Shown one piece after another: positions 27,815 through 36,256 of a stretch of DNA of 64,000 nucleotides. The notes beneath the pieces were generated by a model, which saw nothing but the letters and a program-made list of their open reading frames with translations, did no database searches and was not told where the DNA came from. The stretch is from JAMZMI01 sp039944535. GTDB taxonomy: Bacteria > Bacteroidota > Bacteroidia > Cytophagales > Cyclobacteriaceae. Each line of letters opens with the position of its first letter. The first letter of the stretch is position 1. A program made the position numbers and the translations under genes. The stretch covers positions 372,001-436,000 of the forward strand of contig JBDUYP010000023.1 in NCBI GenBank assembly GCA_039944535.1, in the 5' to 3' direction.

Positions 27815-28549
27815 ATGAAAGTTATGAAAGCAATAAATAAACTTTTCGGATTGTTGGCTTTTGCAGTGCTGTTTGTGGCCTGCGATGAGGACGATACAGC
27901 CAATACATCTTCAATCACCTATTATCCGGTATTTGAAGTCACAGGGGCAGCTGTACTGCAGCTGGGCACGAGCGAGGATTTTAGTGATCCTGGAGTGGTG
28001 GCTACTGAGCAGGGTACGGAGATTGATGTTACCACATCTTTTGTAGGTCGCTTTTCAGGATACTCGGGAGCCTCTCTACCAAATGAAGTAGATGAGTACA
28101 GTGTTCTTTACTCTGCAGTAAACGTAGATGGCTTTGCCGGAACTACTTCCAGAACCCTCTATAGAGTGGATAATGGAGATATGACAACAAGCATAAGCGG
28201 ACTTTACTCTGCCACTGTTGTGAGATCTACGGGGGTGATGTATAGTGATATCAATGTGCTGGTTTGGGAAAAGTCTCCGGGTGTTTTCGAAATCTCGCAC
28301 GGGATAGGTGGCTACTATGGAGAAGGCTCAGGATTCGGTGATGGATACCTGGCTCGTGGAGCTACGGTCACTGTAAATGATTTGGCAACCAATGATTTTA
28401 CATTCGGTCAGATGCAGTTCCCGATTTGGGGCAATGTAGTGGATATCACTTCCATGACAGTAGATGCCGGAGCTAAAACGATCACCTATCATACGTTGGC
28501 TGATTTTGGTGGAGAGTGGGATATCACTCTGACACAGATCCAACTTTAA
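27815..28549 (+). CDS. SusD-linked accessory lipoprotein (DUF5012/BT_2262-like)
   Basis: The protein has 244 residues from the ATG at 27815; the frame opens 27 bases earlier with a TTG inside susD but MKVMKAINKLFGLLAF is a proper lipoprotein signal (lipobox LFVAC). The mature protein begins with an Ig-like domain (SITYYPVFEVTGAAVLQLGTSEDFSDPG), followed by a beta-rich C-terminal part rich in G, Y and D. The arrangement matches DUF5012-type lipoproteins that follow SusCD pairs and probably bind ligand at the cell surface. Substrate unknown. Confidence 0.7.
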   Translation: MKVMKAINKLFGLLAFAVLFVACDEDDTANTSSITYYPVFEVTGAAVLQLGTSEDFSDPGVVATEQGTEIDVTTSFVGRFSGYSGASLPNEVDEYSVLYSAVNVDGFAGTTSRTLYRVDNGDMTTSISGLYSATVVRSTGVMYSDINVLVWEKSPGVFEISHGIGGYYGEGSGFGDGYLARGATVTVNDLATNDFTFGQMQFPIWGNVVDITSMTVDAGAKTITYHTLADFGGEWDITLTQIQL

Positions 28550-28559
28550 TTTTTACTAA

Positions 28560-29021
28560 ATGAAATTACTTATGAAGAGCATAAATAAAATTTGGATGGC
28601 AGCCCTTATGGTTTTCGTGATGACATCATGCGGTGACAGCTATGATGATTACGAGATCAAAAAAACCTCAGTGCATGAGGTGTCAGGGCAGTGGATTGTA
28701 GATTATACCTATCAAGGCAATGTGATAGCGCACCACGCCAGAATAGATATATACAACACGGCAGCCAATGACGGCACGGCCTGGGTAGATGAACACGATG
28801 CAGTAGTGGGTGGATTTAAGGTTAAGGTGAGTACAGCTGGAGATGAGTTTTCTGTCTCCAATGGGCTAGACCTGATCAATGATCCTGATATGATTACGAT
28901 TCCCGATGGCCGGATTATCGACGGTGATAGTATCAACTTTAGTGTGGTCTTTATCTACGACGATGGTAGCCCCAACGATACCATTGGTATGGCGGGAAAC
29001 ATCTACAATGGATTTGAATGA
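28560..29021 (+). CDS. SusCD-linked accessory lipoprotein, possibly lipid-binding-like
   Basis: The protein has 153 residues with lipobox MTSC (Cys24) from the first ATG (28560), or Cys20 from the second at 28572. The mature part starts with SYDDYEIKKTSVHEVSGQWIVDYTYQG and is a small beta-rich fold, recalling the Bacteroidota Lipid_bd (PF12888) lipoproteins found at the end of SusCD operons. That assignment is tentative. It is the last gene before a strong terminator, so the locus is susC-susD-lipoprotein-lipoprotein. Confidence 0.65.
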   Translation: MKLLMKSINKIWMAALMVFVMTSCGDSYDDYEIKKTSVHEVSGQWIVDYTYQGNVIAHHARIDIYNTAANDGTAWVDEHDAVVGGFKVKVSTAGDEFSVSNGLDLINDPDMITIPDGRIIDGDSINFSVVFIYDDGSPNDTIGMAGNIYNGFE

Positions 29022-29045
29022 TACATTGATTTAATAAATGAGTCA

Positions 29046-29078
29046 AAGCCTGTTGATTTTTTCAGCAGGCTTTTTTTG
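29046..29078 (+). terminator. Rho-independent terminator of the SusCD operon
   Basis: The stem AAGCCTGTTGA / TCAGCAGGCTT (one G-T pair) has a loop of T residues and is followed by a run of seven Ts. It ends the SusCD transcript 25 bases after its last stop. Confidence 0.9.
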
Positions 29079-29094
29079 TGGAGGTACTTTTTTC

Positions 29095-29120
29095 TTATAT
29101 ATTTAAGAAAATTATATATT
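29095..29120 (+). promoter_or_regulatory. Possible PadR operator/promoter
   Basis: An AT-only imperfect inverted repeat, TATATATTTA..AAATTATATA, lies immediately before the padR ATG. PadR proteins usually repress their own gene by binding such palindromes next to the promoter. AT-richness makes chance repeats likely, so this is suggestive only. Confidence 0.35.
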
Positions 29121-29468
29121 ATGAAATCGAAAGAATATATAAAGGGTACCATCAAGACCATTGTTCTGAAACTACTTTCGGAGAGTGGTCGCATGTATGG
29201 GTATGAGATCAGTCAGCGGGTAAAAGAGCTCTCCTCAGGTGAGCTGGAGCTGACCTACGGGGCTTTGTACCCGATACTTTACAAGTTGGAGAGTGAGAAA
29301 CTGCTCGTCACAACTTCGGAAATCGTGGATGGAAGAGTTCGCAAATATTATACTTTGACCTCATCAGGAAATGAAACAGCCAAAACCAAAGTGGCCGAGC
29401 TGGATCGCTTCATGGAGGTGCTTCGCCATGTGATGGCACCAGCTCCCGGCTCAAGTTTGCAGGTATGA
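29121..29468 (+). CDS. PadR-family transcriptional regulator
   Basis: The 115-residue winged-helix protein has MYGYEISQRVKELSSGELELTYGALYPILYKLESEKLLVTTSE, the PadR core (GY.I...... YpaL..LE..G). A basic wing DGRVRKYYTLTSSG follows and there is a short C-terminal helix. The start is the ATG at 29121; earlier in-frame starts read through the terminator of the upstream gene. The 3' end overlaps the following membrane-protein gene by 4 bases, a pairing often seen for PadR with HAAS-type membrane proteins. Confidence 0.87.
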   Translation: MKSKEYIKGTIKTIVLKLLSESGRMYGYEISQRVKELSSGELELTYGALYPILYKLESEKLLVTTSEIVDGRVRKYYTLTSSGNETAKTKVAELDRFMEVLRHVMAPAPGSSLQV

Positions 29469-30679
29469 GGAGCTTGACCAAAGCACAAATAGACCAGATC
29501 AAAGAGGATCTGGAAGTGCAGGGCATAAGCTTCAGCCCTCTGAAAGAGGAGTTGCTTGATCATATCGTTTGCGACATTGAACTCAAAATGGATGAGGGTC
29601 TAGATTTTGATACGGCCTGGTCATCTGTACATGATCAAATTCCTGACAATCATTTTAAAAACATTCAAAAAGAAACCATGCAGCTTCTTAATAAAAAGTT
29701 CAATCCCGTGCAGATTTCCGGTGTGATTTCCGGTTGTTTGCTGGCTACAGCTACTATTTTCAAGATTCTACATCTGCCGGGTGCAGGGTTGCTGTTGCTT
29801 ACATTTTTGGTAGGGGCATGTATCACTTTAGCTGCCGGATCTACTCGAAGTATTTACGTTTATAGAGAAGCAAAAGGGAGAGGAGCTATCATTTTGGCCA
29901 CTCTGCTGATCATTGCGTTTATTGCGGGATTGTGCTTTAAGGTGCTTCACCTACCAGGCGCCTCTGCGCTCATGGTTGCAGGCGTTTTGGGGCTTAGCAT
30001 CCTTTTTCCCTTGCTTTCGATTTATTTTTATAAATCAAAACAAAAGCTCAGAGGACATTTGTTGATTTGTTTGATAGAAGACAATCAGCGAATCATAGAG
30101 CGGGTAGCACTTACGCTAATAGGTTTTGGTTTGGTTTTTAACTACTCATCTGTGTTATTGGGTGCTGACAGCTTTGTTGGGGTTATCTTTTTCATATTTG
30201 CCTGTATCCTCACGGGACTATACGTATATAGTCTTACCTGGGGCTATTTCGTCAATCGGGACGGCTCTAACCAATCCAGGGATTTGCTTTTGCTTGTTGC
30301 CTCATCGGTGGCTTTGGTTTTGTTTTTAATTCCCGCGGTTGGATTCAATATCAACTTTCTCCTCAGACAATATGCAGCTTTCAGTGCACTGGTCATTTTC
30401 GACTTGATAGTATTGGCGTACTACTCCCGATTTTCGGATTCTGTCAACAAGAAAATACTAGCCCCATTGGCTTCTTTTCTAACTTTTTATCCTGTGATAA
30501 GGCTTGGCATCAAGCTCCAATGGTTTGAGGGTTTTTTAGGGGGACTCACCACAAACAATACATTCATCATTTCCTTTCTGATTTTTTTGATCGCCCTTCT
30601 CATCGGTTTTAGAAAGGAGGGGCTTTTTAGAGCACTCATTATCCTGACGATAGCGAGTCACATGATTCCTACTTTGTAA
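29465..30679 (+). CDS. PadR-partner membrane protein with duplicated GldL-like motifs
   Basis: The protein has 404 residues. Residues 1-75 are a soluble helical domain (LTKAQIDQIKEDLEVQGISFSPLKEELLDHIVCDIE) resembling HAAS domains of PadR-controlled operons. About nine transmembrane helices follow. A motif FKILHLPGAG / FKVLHLPGAS occurs twice, at the start of the first and third helix pairs; it resembles the FKixHwPGA motif of the gliding/T9SS motor protein GldL. The start overlaps padR by 4 bases. It is not an ABC permease by any motif. Function unknown; a membrane sensor or effector controlled by PadR is likely. Confidence 0.7.
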   Translation: MRSLTKAQIDQIKEDLEVQGISFSPLKEELLDHIVCDIELKMDEGLDFDTAWSSVHDQIPDNHFKNIQKETMQLLNKKFNPVQISGVISGCLLATATIFKILHLPGAGLLLLTFLVGACITLAAGSTRSIYVYREAKGRGAIILATLLIIAFIAGLCFKVLHLPGASALMVAGVLGLSILFPLLSIYFYKSKQKLRGHLLICLIEDNQRIIERVALTLIGFGLVFNYSSVLLGADSFVGVIFFIFACILTGLYVYSLTWGYFVNRDGSNQSRDLLLLVASSVALVLFLIPAVGFNINFLLRQYAAFSALVIFDLIVLAYYSRFSDSVNKKILAPLASFLTFYPVIRLGIKLQWFEGFLGGLTTNNTFIISFLIFLIALLIGFRKEGLFRALIILTIASHMIPTL

Positions 30680-30780
30680 AATTGGATTTGTGGTAGGGTA
30701 TTTGGTATGGTATCCGTTTCAATTGTGAAAGCGCAAGCAAAGCGGATGTGATTGCGCCTGGAACCTAAACCACTATAGAG

Positions 30781-30972
30781 ATGAAAATTCTTTTGATGTA
30801 TTCTTACCAAAAAAACCATTACGAGTTGATTCACGTCAATACCACCATAGTTGACAGTGAAGAAGTAGAGGTGTTGTATGAATTTGACATAGGAGCTGAG
30901 CGAACTGCCCGAAAAATACTGGCCAATCTGAATAGGGAAAGAATGCTGAATACCAGTGCAAAAGCGGCCTGA
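30781..30972 (+). CDS. Small soluble hypothetical protein
   Basis: The ORF encodes 63 residues: a short beta-strand start (MKILLMYSYQKNHYELIHV), an acidic middle (DSEEVEVLYEFD) and an amphipathic helix (ERTARKILANLNRERM). It has no signal peptide. It lies 100 bases downstream of the PadR-partner gene in the same direction. No family was recognised. Protein-like composition and an ATG support it modestly. Confidence 0.45.
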   Translation: MKILLMYSYQKNHYELIHVNTTIVDSEEVEVLYEFDIGAERTARKILANLNRERMLNTSAKAA

Positions 30973-31017
30973 GCAGGTTACTATTTGTTGAGTTTTTCTT
31001 GGGTCAACATTAAATTT

Positions 31018-31255
31018 TTACTTGTAGAGCTGCGTAAAACGTCTGCTTTTGGGAGTTCTAACAGCCTTTTTTCTAAGAGTTGAAAATCCCTACTACTTAG
31101 CGCCTCTTAAGCCACCCCAAGCCTGAAACCTCTTTTATCATCCTAAACGTAGTTCTCTCACTCGCGAAAATGGTGGCTGCTATGTGTTCCACTGATACTT
31201 AGCTGTCTTTAATTCTACTCTTACAGAAGTCGTTTACTTTCAATAATACATTCAT
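31018..31255 (-). pseudogene. Degenerate AraC-type DNA-binding domain
   Basis: Read on the minus strand from an ATG at 31255, one frame gives MNVLLKVNDFCKSRIKDS, a stop, then SVEHIAATIFASERTTFRM and IKEVSGLGWLKRR. This matches the first helix-turn-helix of Bacteroidota AraC regulators, including the preceding linker (LKVNDFIE..I.DS..SVE.LA). After a shift of frame, LRKKAVRTPKSRR to a TAA at 31018 resembles the linker and start of the second helix-turn-helix. Several stops and a frameshift make it a dead remnant. No trace of the N-terminal part was seen upstream. It fills most of the gene-free stretch 30973-31445, in which I see nothing else. Confidence 0.55.
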
Positions 31256-31445
31256 TTTGCATTTCCATTTTTACGCCCTTATTGGATACCCAGAGCTTCA
31301 TAGCATTGTTAGCATAAAACGCATTACATCTATTCAGTAGCAATGTGTTCATGGATTTCCGACATTTTCATGCCTTAGGTAACAAGGGTTACAAACCAAG
31401 CTTTAGCTGCTGCGTACTTTTGAATAGAATTTAAACCAATGAATC

Positions 31446-31808
31446 ATGCCAACAGTAAAATTGACAACTGAGATATTCAAACAAGAAGTATTTGATTATA
31501 CCACCGAAAAAGAGTGGAAATACAAAGGTGATAAGCCGGCGATCATAGATTTTTATGCAGATTGGTGCGGCCCTTGTCAGATGGTGGCGCCTATTTTAGA
31601 GGAATTGTCAGAGGAATACCCCGACTTGGTTATTTATAAAGTAGATACGGAGGTGGAGCAAGAGCTCGCGGCGGTGTTTCAGATACGCAGCATCCCAAGC
31701 ATGCTTTTCATTCCTTCGGACAAACAGCCCTCCATGCAGGCGGGAGCTTTGCCAAAACATGTTTTAAAAGAAGTGATCGAAAAAGAGCTGCTTGCTGTGG
31801 CTGAGTAA
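31446..31808 (+). CDS. trxA: Thioredoxin
   Basis: The 120-residue cytoplasmic thioredoxin has the active site WCGPC at 40-44 in ADWCGPCQMVAPILEEL, and the cis-proline loop RSIPSMLF. It reduces protein disulfides, recharged by thioredoxin reductase. It carries a longer N-terminus than E. coli Trx (KWKYKGDKPAIIDFYA), which is usual in Bacteroidota. Starts at the ATG 31446. It is a single-gene unit ending in a hairpin. Confidence 0.9.
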   Translation: MPTVKLTTEIFKQEVFDYTTEKEWKYKGDKPAIIDFYADWCGPCQMVAPILEELSEEYPDLVIYKVDTEVEQELAAVFQIRSIPSMLFIPSDKQPSMQAGALPKHVLKEVIEKELLAVAE

Positions 31809-31830
31809 GCACCCTTTTGGATTGAAAATA

Positions 31831-31858
31831 ACAAAGCCCATCTATTGATGGGCTTTGT
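31831..31858. terminator. Bidirectional terminator hairpin after trxA
   Basis: A perfect 12-base stem ACAAAGCCCATC / GATGGGCTTTGT has a TATT loop. On the minus strand it is followed by a T-rich stretch, so it ends the convergent beta-barrel gene; on the plus strand the tail is weak. Confidence 0.75.
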
Positions 31859-31881
31859 TATGCTGGTAGCTTCAATAATTT

Positions 31882-32436
31882 TTAAAAGGCTACTCCAAAT
31901 CCTGTGTTGGCGATAAATCCTCCAACCAGAAATCCCGGGATTTTCTTTGTTTCTGAGAATGTGTCGTATTGTACCACTACCTCAGGATCTGCGCTTGTCA
32001 GTCCCCATCCAATTTCAGAGATGAAATAGAATCGCTTTCCTTTTCTGATACCCAGTTTGGCAATAAATAGGTTTGCGTCAAAGTTAATATCAGCCGTTTC
32101 GCCATCGCTTGTGTATTTAGCATCTACGCCAATTTTGCCATAACCTAGGTGAGCATACGGGCCTTTACCATCTCCCAAAAAATAAAAGTTCGCTCCAAAA
32201 CCAAAGTAATGATAAGTGACCTCTGGGTTGTCAAGAAGCGAAGTGGGAACAGAAAGTGTAGAGAAATCGATGGCCGGAGCTAATCTGCCTCCAATGAACG
32301 GTAGGGCGTATTCAGCATTCAATCCTGCAATATTTGGCTTGCCAAGTTTTACACCTATTCGGATAGGATTTTCCTGGGCGGTTCCTGCAAATGACACAAG
32401 AAGAGCCACTGCGCTGATCAGTATTATTTTTTTCAT
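31882..32436 (-). CDS. Outer-membrane beta-barrel protein (OmpA/OmpW-like), unknown
   Basis: The protein has 184 residues with signal peptide to AGTAQ (~21), then eight or so amphipathic strands with glycine/aromatic pattern (PIRIGVKLGKPNIAGLNAEYAL, YHYFGFGANFYFLGDGKGPYAHLGYGKIG, NLFIAKLGIRKGKRFYFISEIGWGL) and a C-terminal FGVAF with the terminal Phe. It fits small outer-membrane barrels of the OprF/OmpW superfamily, with no OmpA tail. It is a monocistronic gene between trxA and a GNAT gene. No role is visible. Confidence 0.7.
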   Translation of the reverse strand: MKKIILISAVALLVSFAGTAQENPIRIGVKLGKPNIAGLNAEYALPFIGGRLAPAIDFSTLSVPTSLLDNPEVTYHYFGFGANFYFLGDGKGPYAHLGYGKIGVDAKYTSDGETADINFDANLFIAKLGIRKGKRFYFISEIGWGLTSADPEVVVQYDTFSETKKIPGFLVGGFIANTGFGVAF

Positions 32437-32529
32437 ATCAGGGTTTGTTTGAATTATAGGTAGTTTCCAGAGTGGAAATTAAGCCTTTTCGGCGAAATAG
32501 AAAACAATTTTTTCTTGATAAAATGCAAA

Positions 32530-32988
32530 TTACACACTTCTTCTGAATACAAGCTGATCTACGGCTTCCAGACCATTTTCGATGATTGGCTCTTTATAGT
32601 ACTGGATATAATGACCTTTTATGGTCGAGTCTAGTTTGAATTTTAGCTTTTCGTAAAACGAAATTTGGTACCGGCTGGAATCTGCTGTTTTAATGATTAG
32701 AAAGTCATATGCCTCCATTTTGGCGGTGCGAATGGCATATTTCATTAGCTCCTTACCCAAACCCTTTTTCTGGTATTCTGGGTAAACAGCGATGTTCTTG
32801 ATTTCGATTTCTCCTTCACTTATCGGGAGTAAAATGAAGCCACCTACGATCTTATCGTCCAGCTTTGCAACGAAGGTTTCGCCCGAGTTTAAATATTTGG
32901 ATATCATCTCTTCGGACGGGTCAGCCAGCAGCAATAAGTCTATAGGTAATGACTCGTTGGGGCCAGCTTTGTTTATTTTTATATCCAT
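32530..32988 (-). CDS. GNAT-family N-acetyltransferase
   Basis: The 152-residue GCN5-related acetyltransferase shows the acetyl-CoA-binding motif A in AVYPEYQKKGLGKELMKYAIRTAK (~67-90) with the Q/RxxGxG/A loop as QKKGLGK, and motif B in SFYEKLKFKL. Acceptor substrate (amine, protein N-terminus or small molecule) is not defined. It is the only gene of its unit; upstream is murI on the same strand after 90 bases. Confidence 0.82.
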   Translation of the reverse strand: MDIKINKAGPNESLPIDLLLLADPSEEMISKYLNSGETFVAKLDDKIVGGFILLPISEGEIEIKNIAVYPEYQKKGLGKELMKYAIRTAKMEAYDFLIIKTADSSRYQISFYEKLKFKLDSTIKGHYIQYYKEPIIENGLEAVDQLVFRRSV

Positions 32989-33078
32989 GCAGCGAAATTA
33001 ATTAGGTGTACTATTTAAATGGCCTTACATAGAATTATTTCGATCAATTAATATCAATTCTGGTCGATTGATTACTCG

Positions 33079-33903
33079 CTATATACGTACGAATTTGGAA
33101 TGAGTACTTTCTCCATAGAAAATAAGAGCTTTTTGATCAAAGCTTTGTGGTGAATCTGTTGTAAGAAAAGCCCGGGTAGAGCCTTTGCTGCACTTAAGAT
33201 CCATTTCCGGATGTCGCTTTAAATAGTCTTTGAGGCTTTGTGCCACGATGCTGCCCTGCGTCAGAAGTTTGACATGCTCTGGAAGGTGTTTTTTGATAGT
33301 ATCTTCAAGAAGCGGGTAATGTGTGCAGGCGAGCAAAATAGTGTCAATTTTTGCCGACATTTTCAATAGCTCAGAGATGTCTTTTTTTACAAAATAATCT
33401 GCACCTGCATTGTGGGTTTCACCATTTTCCACCAATGGTACCCACATGGGGCATGCGTGTTGAAAAACAGAAACTGAGGGGAATTGCTTCTTGATTTCCA
33501 TCAGATAGGATTCGGATTTCATGGTGCCGGGCGTTCCCAGGATACCCACATTTCCGGTGTTGCTATAATTGCCTATTACTTCGGCTGTAGGTCGGATTAC
33601 GCCCAGTACTCTCTTGGTTGGGTCAATACCCGGAAGGTCGCGCTGCTGGATGGTACGTAGTGCCTTGGCTGAGGCGGTATTGCAAGCCAGTATCACCAGC
33701 TCACAACCCTGATCAAACATGTGCCTGACACACTCTAATGTGAACTCATAAATGGTCTCATAGGACCTGGTGCCATAAGGAGTGCGGGCATTGTCCCCCA
33801 GGTATAAATAATCGTATTCAGGCAGTTCTCTGACGATCTCCTTCATTACTGTGAGTCCGCCATAGCCGGAATCAAATATGCCGATAGGTCCGGGTTTTAT
33901 CAT
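33079..33903 (-). CDS. murI: Glutamate racemase
   Basis: The 274-residue enzyme converts L- to D-glutamate for peptidoglycan. IGIFDSGYGGLTVM (7-20) and ARTPYG (~39-44) bind substrate, and the two catalytic cysteines are Cys74 (ACNTAS) and Cys193 (ACTHYP). The active-site acid Asp11 is visible. It starts within the last bases of the upstream thioredoxin-like gene (4-base overlap), so the two are translated together. The family usually has ~265-285 residues, so the length is ordinary. Confidence 0.93.
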   Translation of the reverse strand: MIKPGPIGIFDSGYGGLTVMKEIVRELPEYDYLYLGDNARTPYGTRSYETIYEFTLECVRHMFDQGCELVILACNTASAKALRTIQQRDLPGIDPTKRVLGVIRPTAEVIGNYSNTGNVGILGTPGTMKSESYLMEIKKQFPSVSVFQHACPMWVPLVENGETHNAGADYFVKKDISELLKMSAKIDTILLACTHYPLLEDTIKKHLPEHVKLLTQGSIVAQSLKDYLKRHPEMDLKCSKGSTRAFLTTDSPQSFDQKALIFYGESTHSKFVRI

Positions 33904-34445
33904 TCAAATGGGAGCTGGTCAATGATTTTTTGTAGCTTAGAATCGCTGTAATTTCCTTTGGTGGCATACACGATTTTGCCTTCCTGGTCTAGCAAATAGA
34001 AGTAGGGTGTGTGTTTATCATCTATACCCAGGGCATTTTTATAGTCGTTTAGTGACCCCTTGTAAAAGAGCACGTTCGGGTGAAGTCTTTTGTCAACTTC
34101 TTTCTCCACTTTTTCCATCACTTTTTGGTACGCCGGCCTCTTTGCTCCTGTGAGCATCGGGATGAAATATACGTTCACATCGTACCCGAAAGAGAAGATG
34201 GCGCCATCCTCTGGCTTTTGGATGAGCTGCTGATATACTGGGCGAAACCAGGTTTTCAGACTGCTTTCGGATTTTTTTGATAGCGCTATACCCACCAAAG
34301 TGTATTTATCCTTCGTGTCCTCAGGGATATTAACCATGCCGTGAACAAGACTTTCGCCTTCCAGATCAGGGAAGATTTCTCCTCGCTGAGCCTGGCCGAG
34401 CCCGCAGACAGCCAAAGTGAAAATGAATAGTGTTGATTTTATCAT
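33900..34445 (-). CDS. Secreted thioredoxin-fold-like protein upstream of murI
   Basis: The protein has 181 residues with signal peptide to GQAQ (~20). The body resembles thioredoxin-like folds of the TlpA type (DKYTLVGIALSKKSESSLKTWFRPVYQQL.. YDVNVYFIPMLTGAKRPAYQKVM.. TPYFYLLDQEGKIVYATKGNYS), with the strand-turn DQEGKIVYATKG typical of the family, but there is no CxxC, so it lacks ordinary redox function. Coupled to murI by a 4-base overlap. No name assigned. Confidence 0.65.
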   Translation of the reverse strand: MIKSTLFIFTLAVCGLGQAQRGEIFPDLEGESLVHGMVNIPEDTKDKYTLVGIALSKKSESSLKTWFRPVYQQLIQKPEDGAIFSFGYDVNVYFIPMLTGAKRPAYQKVMEKVEKEVDKRLHPNVLFYKGSLNDYKNALGIDDKHTPYFYLLDQEGKIVYATKGNYSDSKLQKIIDQLPFE

Positions 34446-34571
34446 ACCTCAATTTTAATTGTTTCTTAGCATTATTGCCCCGTTCACATTTATTTCCGAT
34501 GTTTTAACGACTATTTGGTAACCTTTCATACAAACATCAGTAAACTCTTTAGGTCAAAACCTCAAAATAGA

Positions 34572-35027
34572 ATGTTCAAATTCCTAACCAAGAAAAAAAA
34601 TCAATTCAAAGCACATTGCTCGCTGAGCAAGCAGCCTCTTGAGAAGGAGTCCACCTATTTGGTCACCACAGCACAGATAATTTCTTCCACCAAATTTTGG
34701 GATAACGTGATGACCGAACCAGACACTATGAGCTACACAGAGGCTTATTTCAAAACTGGTGATTCCACTGCAGCCAATATCAGAGGGATGATTTTTAAGA
34801 AATACAGTGAGATTGAAAAGGCCTGGTTGATTTCAGATTCTCAAATTCACCTTTTTGATGTGAATGAGCAGGAGGCAAAGGAGCTGGCAGACCAGTGGTG
34901 GGATAGCCAGGGACAGCAGGTGCCTGATATTTCTAAGGCTTCACTGAAAAGTCTTGGTGATGAAAAATTTGAAGAAATCAAGTCTTACGCATTGACCATG
35001 GCAGGTAAGGCTCACGTGCTTGTCTGA
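34572..35027 (+). CDS. Hypothetical cytosolic protein
   Basis: The ORF encodes 151 residues from the ATG at 34572, since the upstream in-frame codons look non-coding. It starts MFKFLTKKKNQFKAHCSLSKQPLEKESTYLVTTAQI, contains an alternating helix-strand pattern and ends KAHVLV. One Cys near the start and none elsewhere; no signal peptide or membrane span. I recognise no family. It faces the response regulator tail to tail. Confidence 0.6.
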   Translation: MFKFLTKKKNQFKAHCSLSKQPLEKESTYLVTTAQIISSTKFWDNVMTEPDTMSYTEAYFKTGDSTAANIRGMIFKKYSEIEKAWLISDSQIHLFDVNEQEAKELADQWWDSQGQQVPDISKASLKSLGDEKFEEIKSYALTMAGKAHVLV

Positions 35028-35028
35028 A

Positions 35029-35385
35029 TCACTTGGTGTTCATCACTTCTCTTATCGCACTTTCCAGTACAGTAACGTCTTTAAGGGCCCTTTTGCTCAA
35101 AAACTTATCTACCGGCAGATCCGGAATCTCGGGGTTGTTGAGGTGGCCTGAGATTACCAAAACTTTTGGGATTTTATCCAAAGTGGCGATGGTCTCAAAA
35201 CCGTCCATATAGGGCATTTCTATATCGAGCAGCAGCACGTCAGGTTTTGATTTCACTACCGCCATTACCCCGTCGATGGGGTTGGTGTATGTGCCGATGA
35301 GTTCTATGTCCGGAGTTTCTACCAAATAGGCATTGATGAGCTTTAGAAATAATGGGTCGTCATCTATAGCGAGGCACTTGATCAT
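35029..35385 (-). CDS. Stand-alone response-regulator receiver protein
   Basis: The 118-residue protein (ATG at 35385) is a single CheY-like receiver: acidic cluster IDDDP (~7-11), phospho-acceptor Asp in LLLDIEMPYMDG (~50), Thr/Ser switch in VLVISGH (~76) and conserved Lys in KFLSKRA (~98). There is no output domain. It may relay phosphate to another regulator. Its partner kinase is not next to it. It lies 43 bases downstream of the pseudouridine synthase on the same strand, possibly one transcript. Confidence 0.83.
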   Translation of the reverse strand: MIKCLAIDDDPLFLKLINAYLVETPDIELIGTYTNPIDGVMAVVKSKPDVLLLDIEMPYMDGFETIATLDKIPKVLVISGHLNNPEIPDLPVDKFLSKRALKDVTVLESAIREVMNTK

Positions 35386-35428
35386 GGTTTGCTGGTTCTG
35401 TGAATGGTCAAATCTATACAAGATCACC

Positions 35429-36130
35429 TTAAAGTGTGGAAACGATTTGGCCTTTTAGGTTTAGAAAGTCTAGCATTCTATCAAACTCATCTTGAAAATC
35501 GGCCTTTATCTCTATGTTTTCTTCTGTCATGGGGTGTGAAAACGCCAGACTGGAAGCATGTAGGAGCATGGTGTCCATTTTCCATTTTTGCTTGAACATG
35601 CGGTTCTGTTTGTTGCAGCCGTGGGCGCGATCTGCTATGATAGGGTGGTGAATGTGAGCAAAGTGCTTTCTGAGCTGGTGCATTCTCCCCGTTTCTGGTT
35701 TGGCTTCTACAAGTGAGTATCTCGAGGTTAGGTGTTTTCCCAAAGGGACTTCTATTTCTCCGTGAGCGAGGGTTTTGTAATGCGTGACGGCATCCTGAAG
35801 TTTGCCGTCATCACGTCGGAGAGCATAGTCAATTGTTCCGCTTTCTGGTGTGTATCCGCGCACGATTGCGTGATATGATTTTTTTACTTTCTGTTCTTGA
35901 AATTGCATTTGCATCAGCGAATTGACCTCTTTTTTTAGCGTAAAAAGAAGCACTCCTCCGGTTTTGCGATCCAGTCTGTGAGCTGGCGTGACATGCAAGC
36001 CTATTTGATCTCTTAGCAACTGTACGGCAAATTCATCGGCGTTTCTGGCTATAGGTGATTGATGAACCAGAAGTCCGTGAGGTTTGTTGATAGCAACAAG
36101 ATATTCATCTCGATATATGATGGGCAGCAT
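35429..36130 (-). CDS. RluA/TruC-type pseudouridine synthase
   Basis: The 233-residue protein has the catalytic motif HRLDRKTGGVLLF (~51-63, with Asp54 as nucleophile) and the second conserved strand ETGRMHQLRKHFAHIHHPI (~145-163). There is no S4 domain, and the size and NKPHGLLVHQSPI opening are those of TruC, which modifies uridine 65 of tRNA. RluA-like rRNA substrates cannot be excluded by sequence. The gene begins 126 bases from the divergent sigma-factor gene. Confidence 0.85.
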   Translation of the reverse strand: MLPIIYRDEYLVAINKPHGLLVHQSPIARNADEFAVQLLRDQIGLHVTPAHRLDRKTGGVLLFTLKKEVNSLMQMQFQEQKVKKSYHAIVRGYTPESGTIDYALRRDDGKLQDAVTHYKTLAHGEIEVPLGKHLTSRYSLVEAKPETGRMHQLRKHFAHIHHPIIADRAHGCNKQNRMFKQKWKMDTMLLHASSLAFSHPMTEENIEIKADFQDEFDRMLDFLNLKGQIVSTL

Positions 36131-36256
36131 GCCTGCAATGTTGGGTTAGAAATTGTAAAATTAGATAAATCGGAAATAAGCCTGACGATCAAGTTGCGCC
36201 ATTAATTGAGTTGACATTGATAAATGTAGTAGCTTTGGAAATTATTTTTAAAAAGA

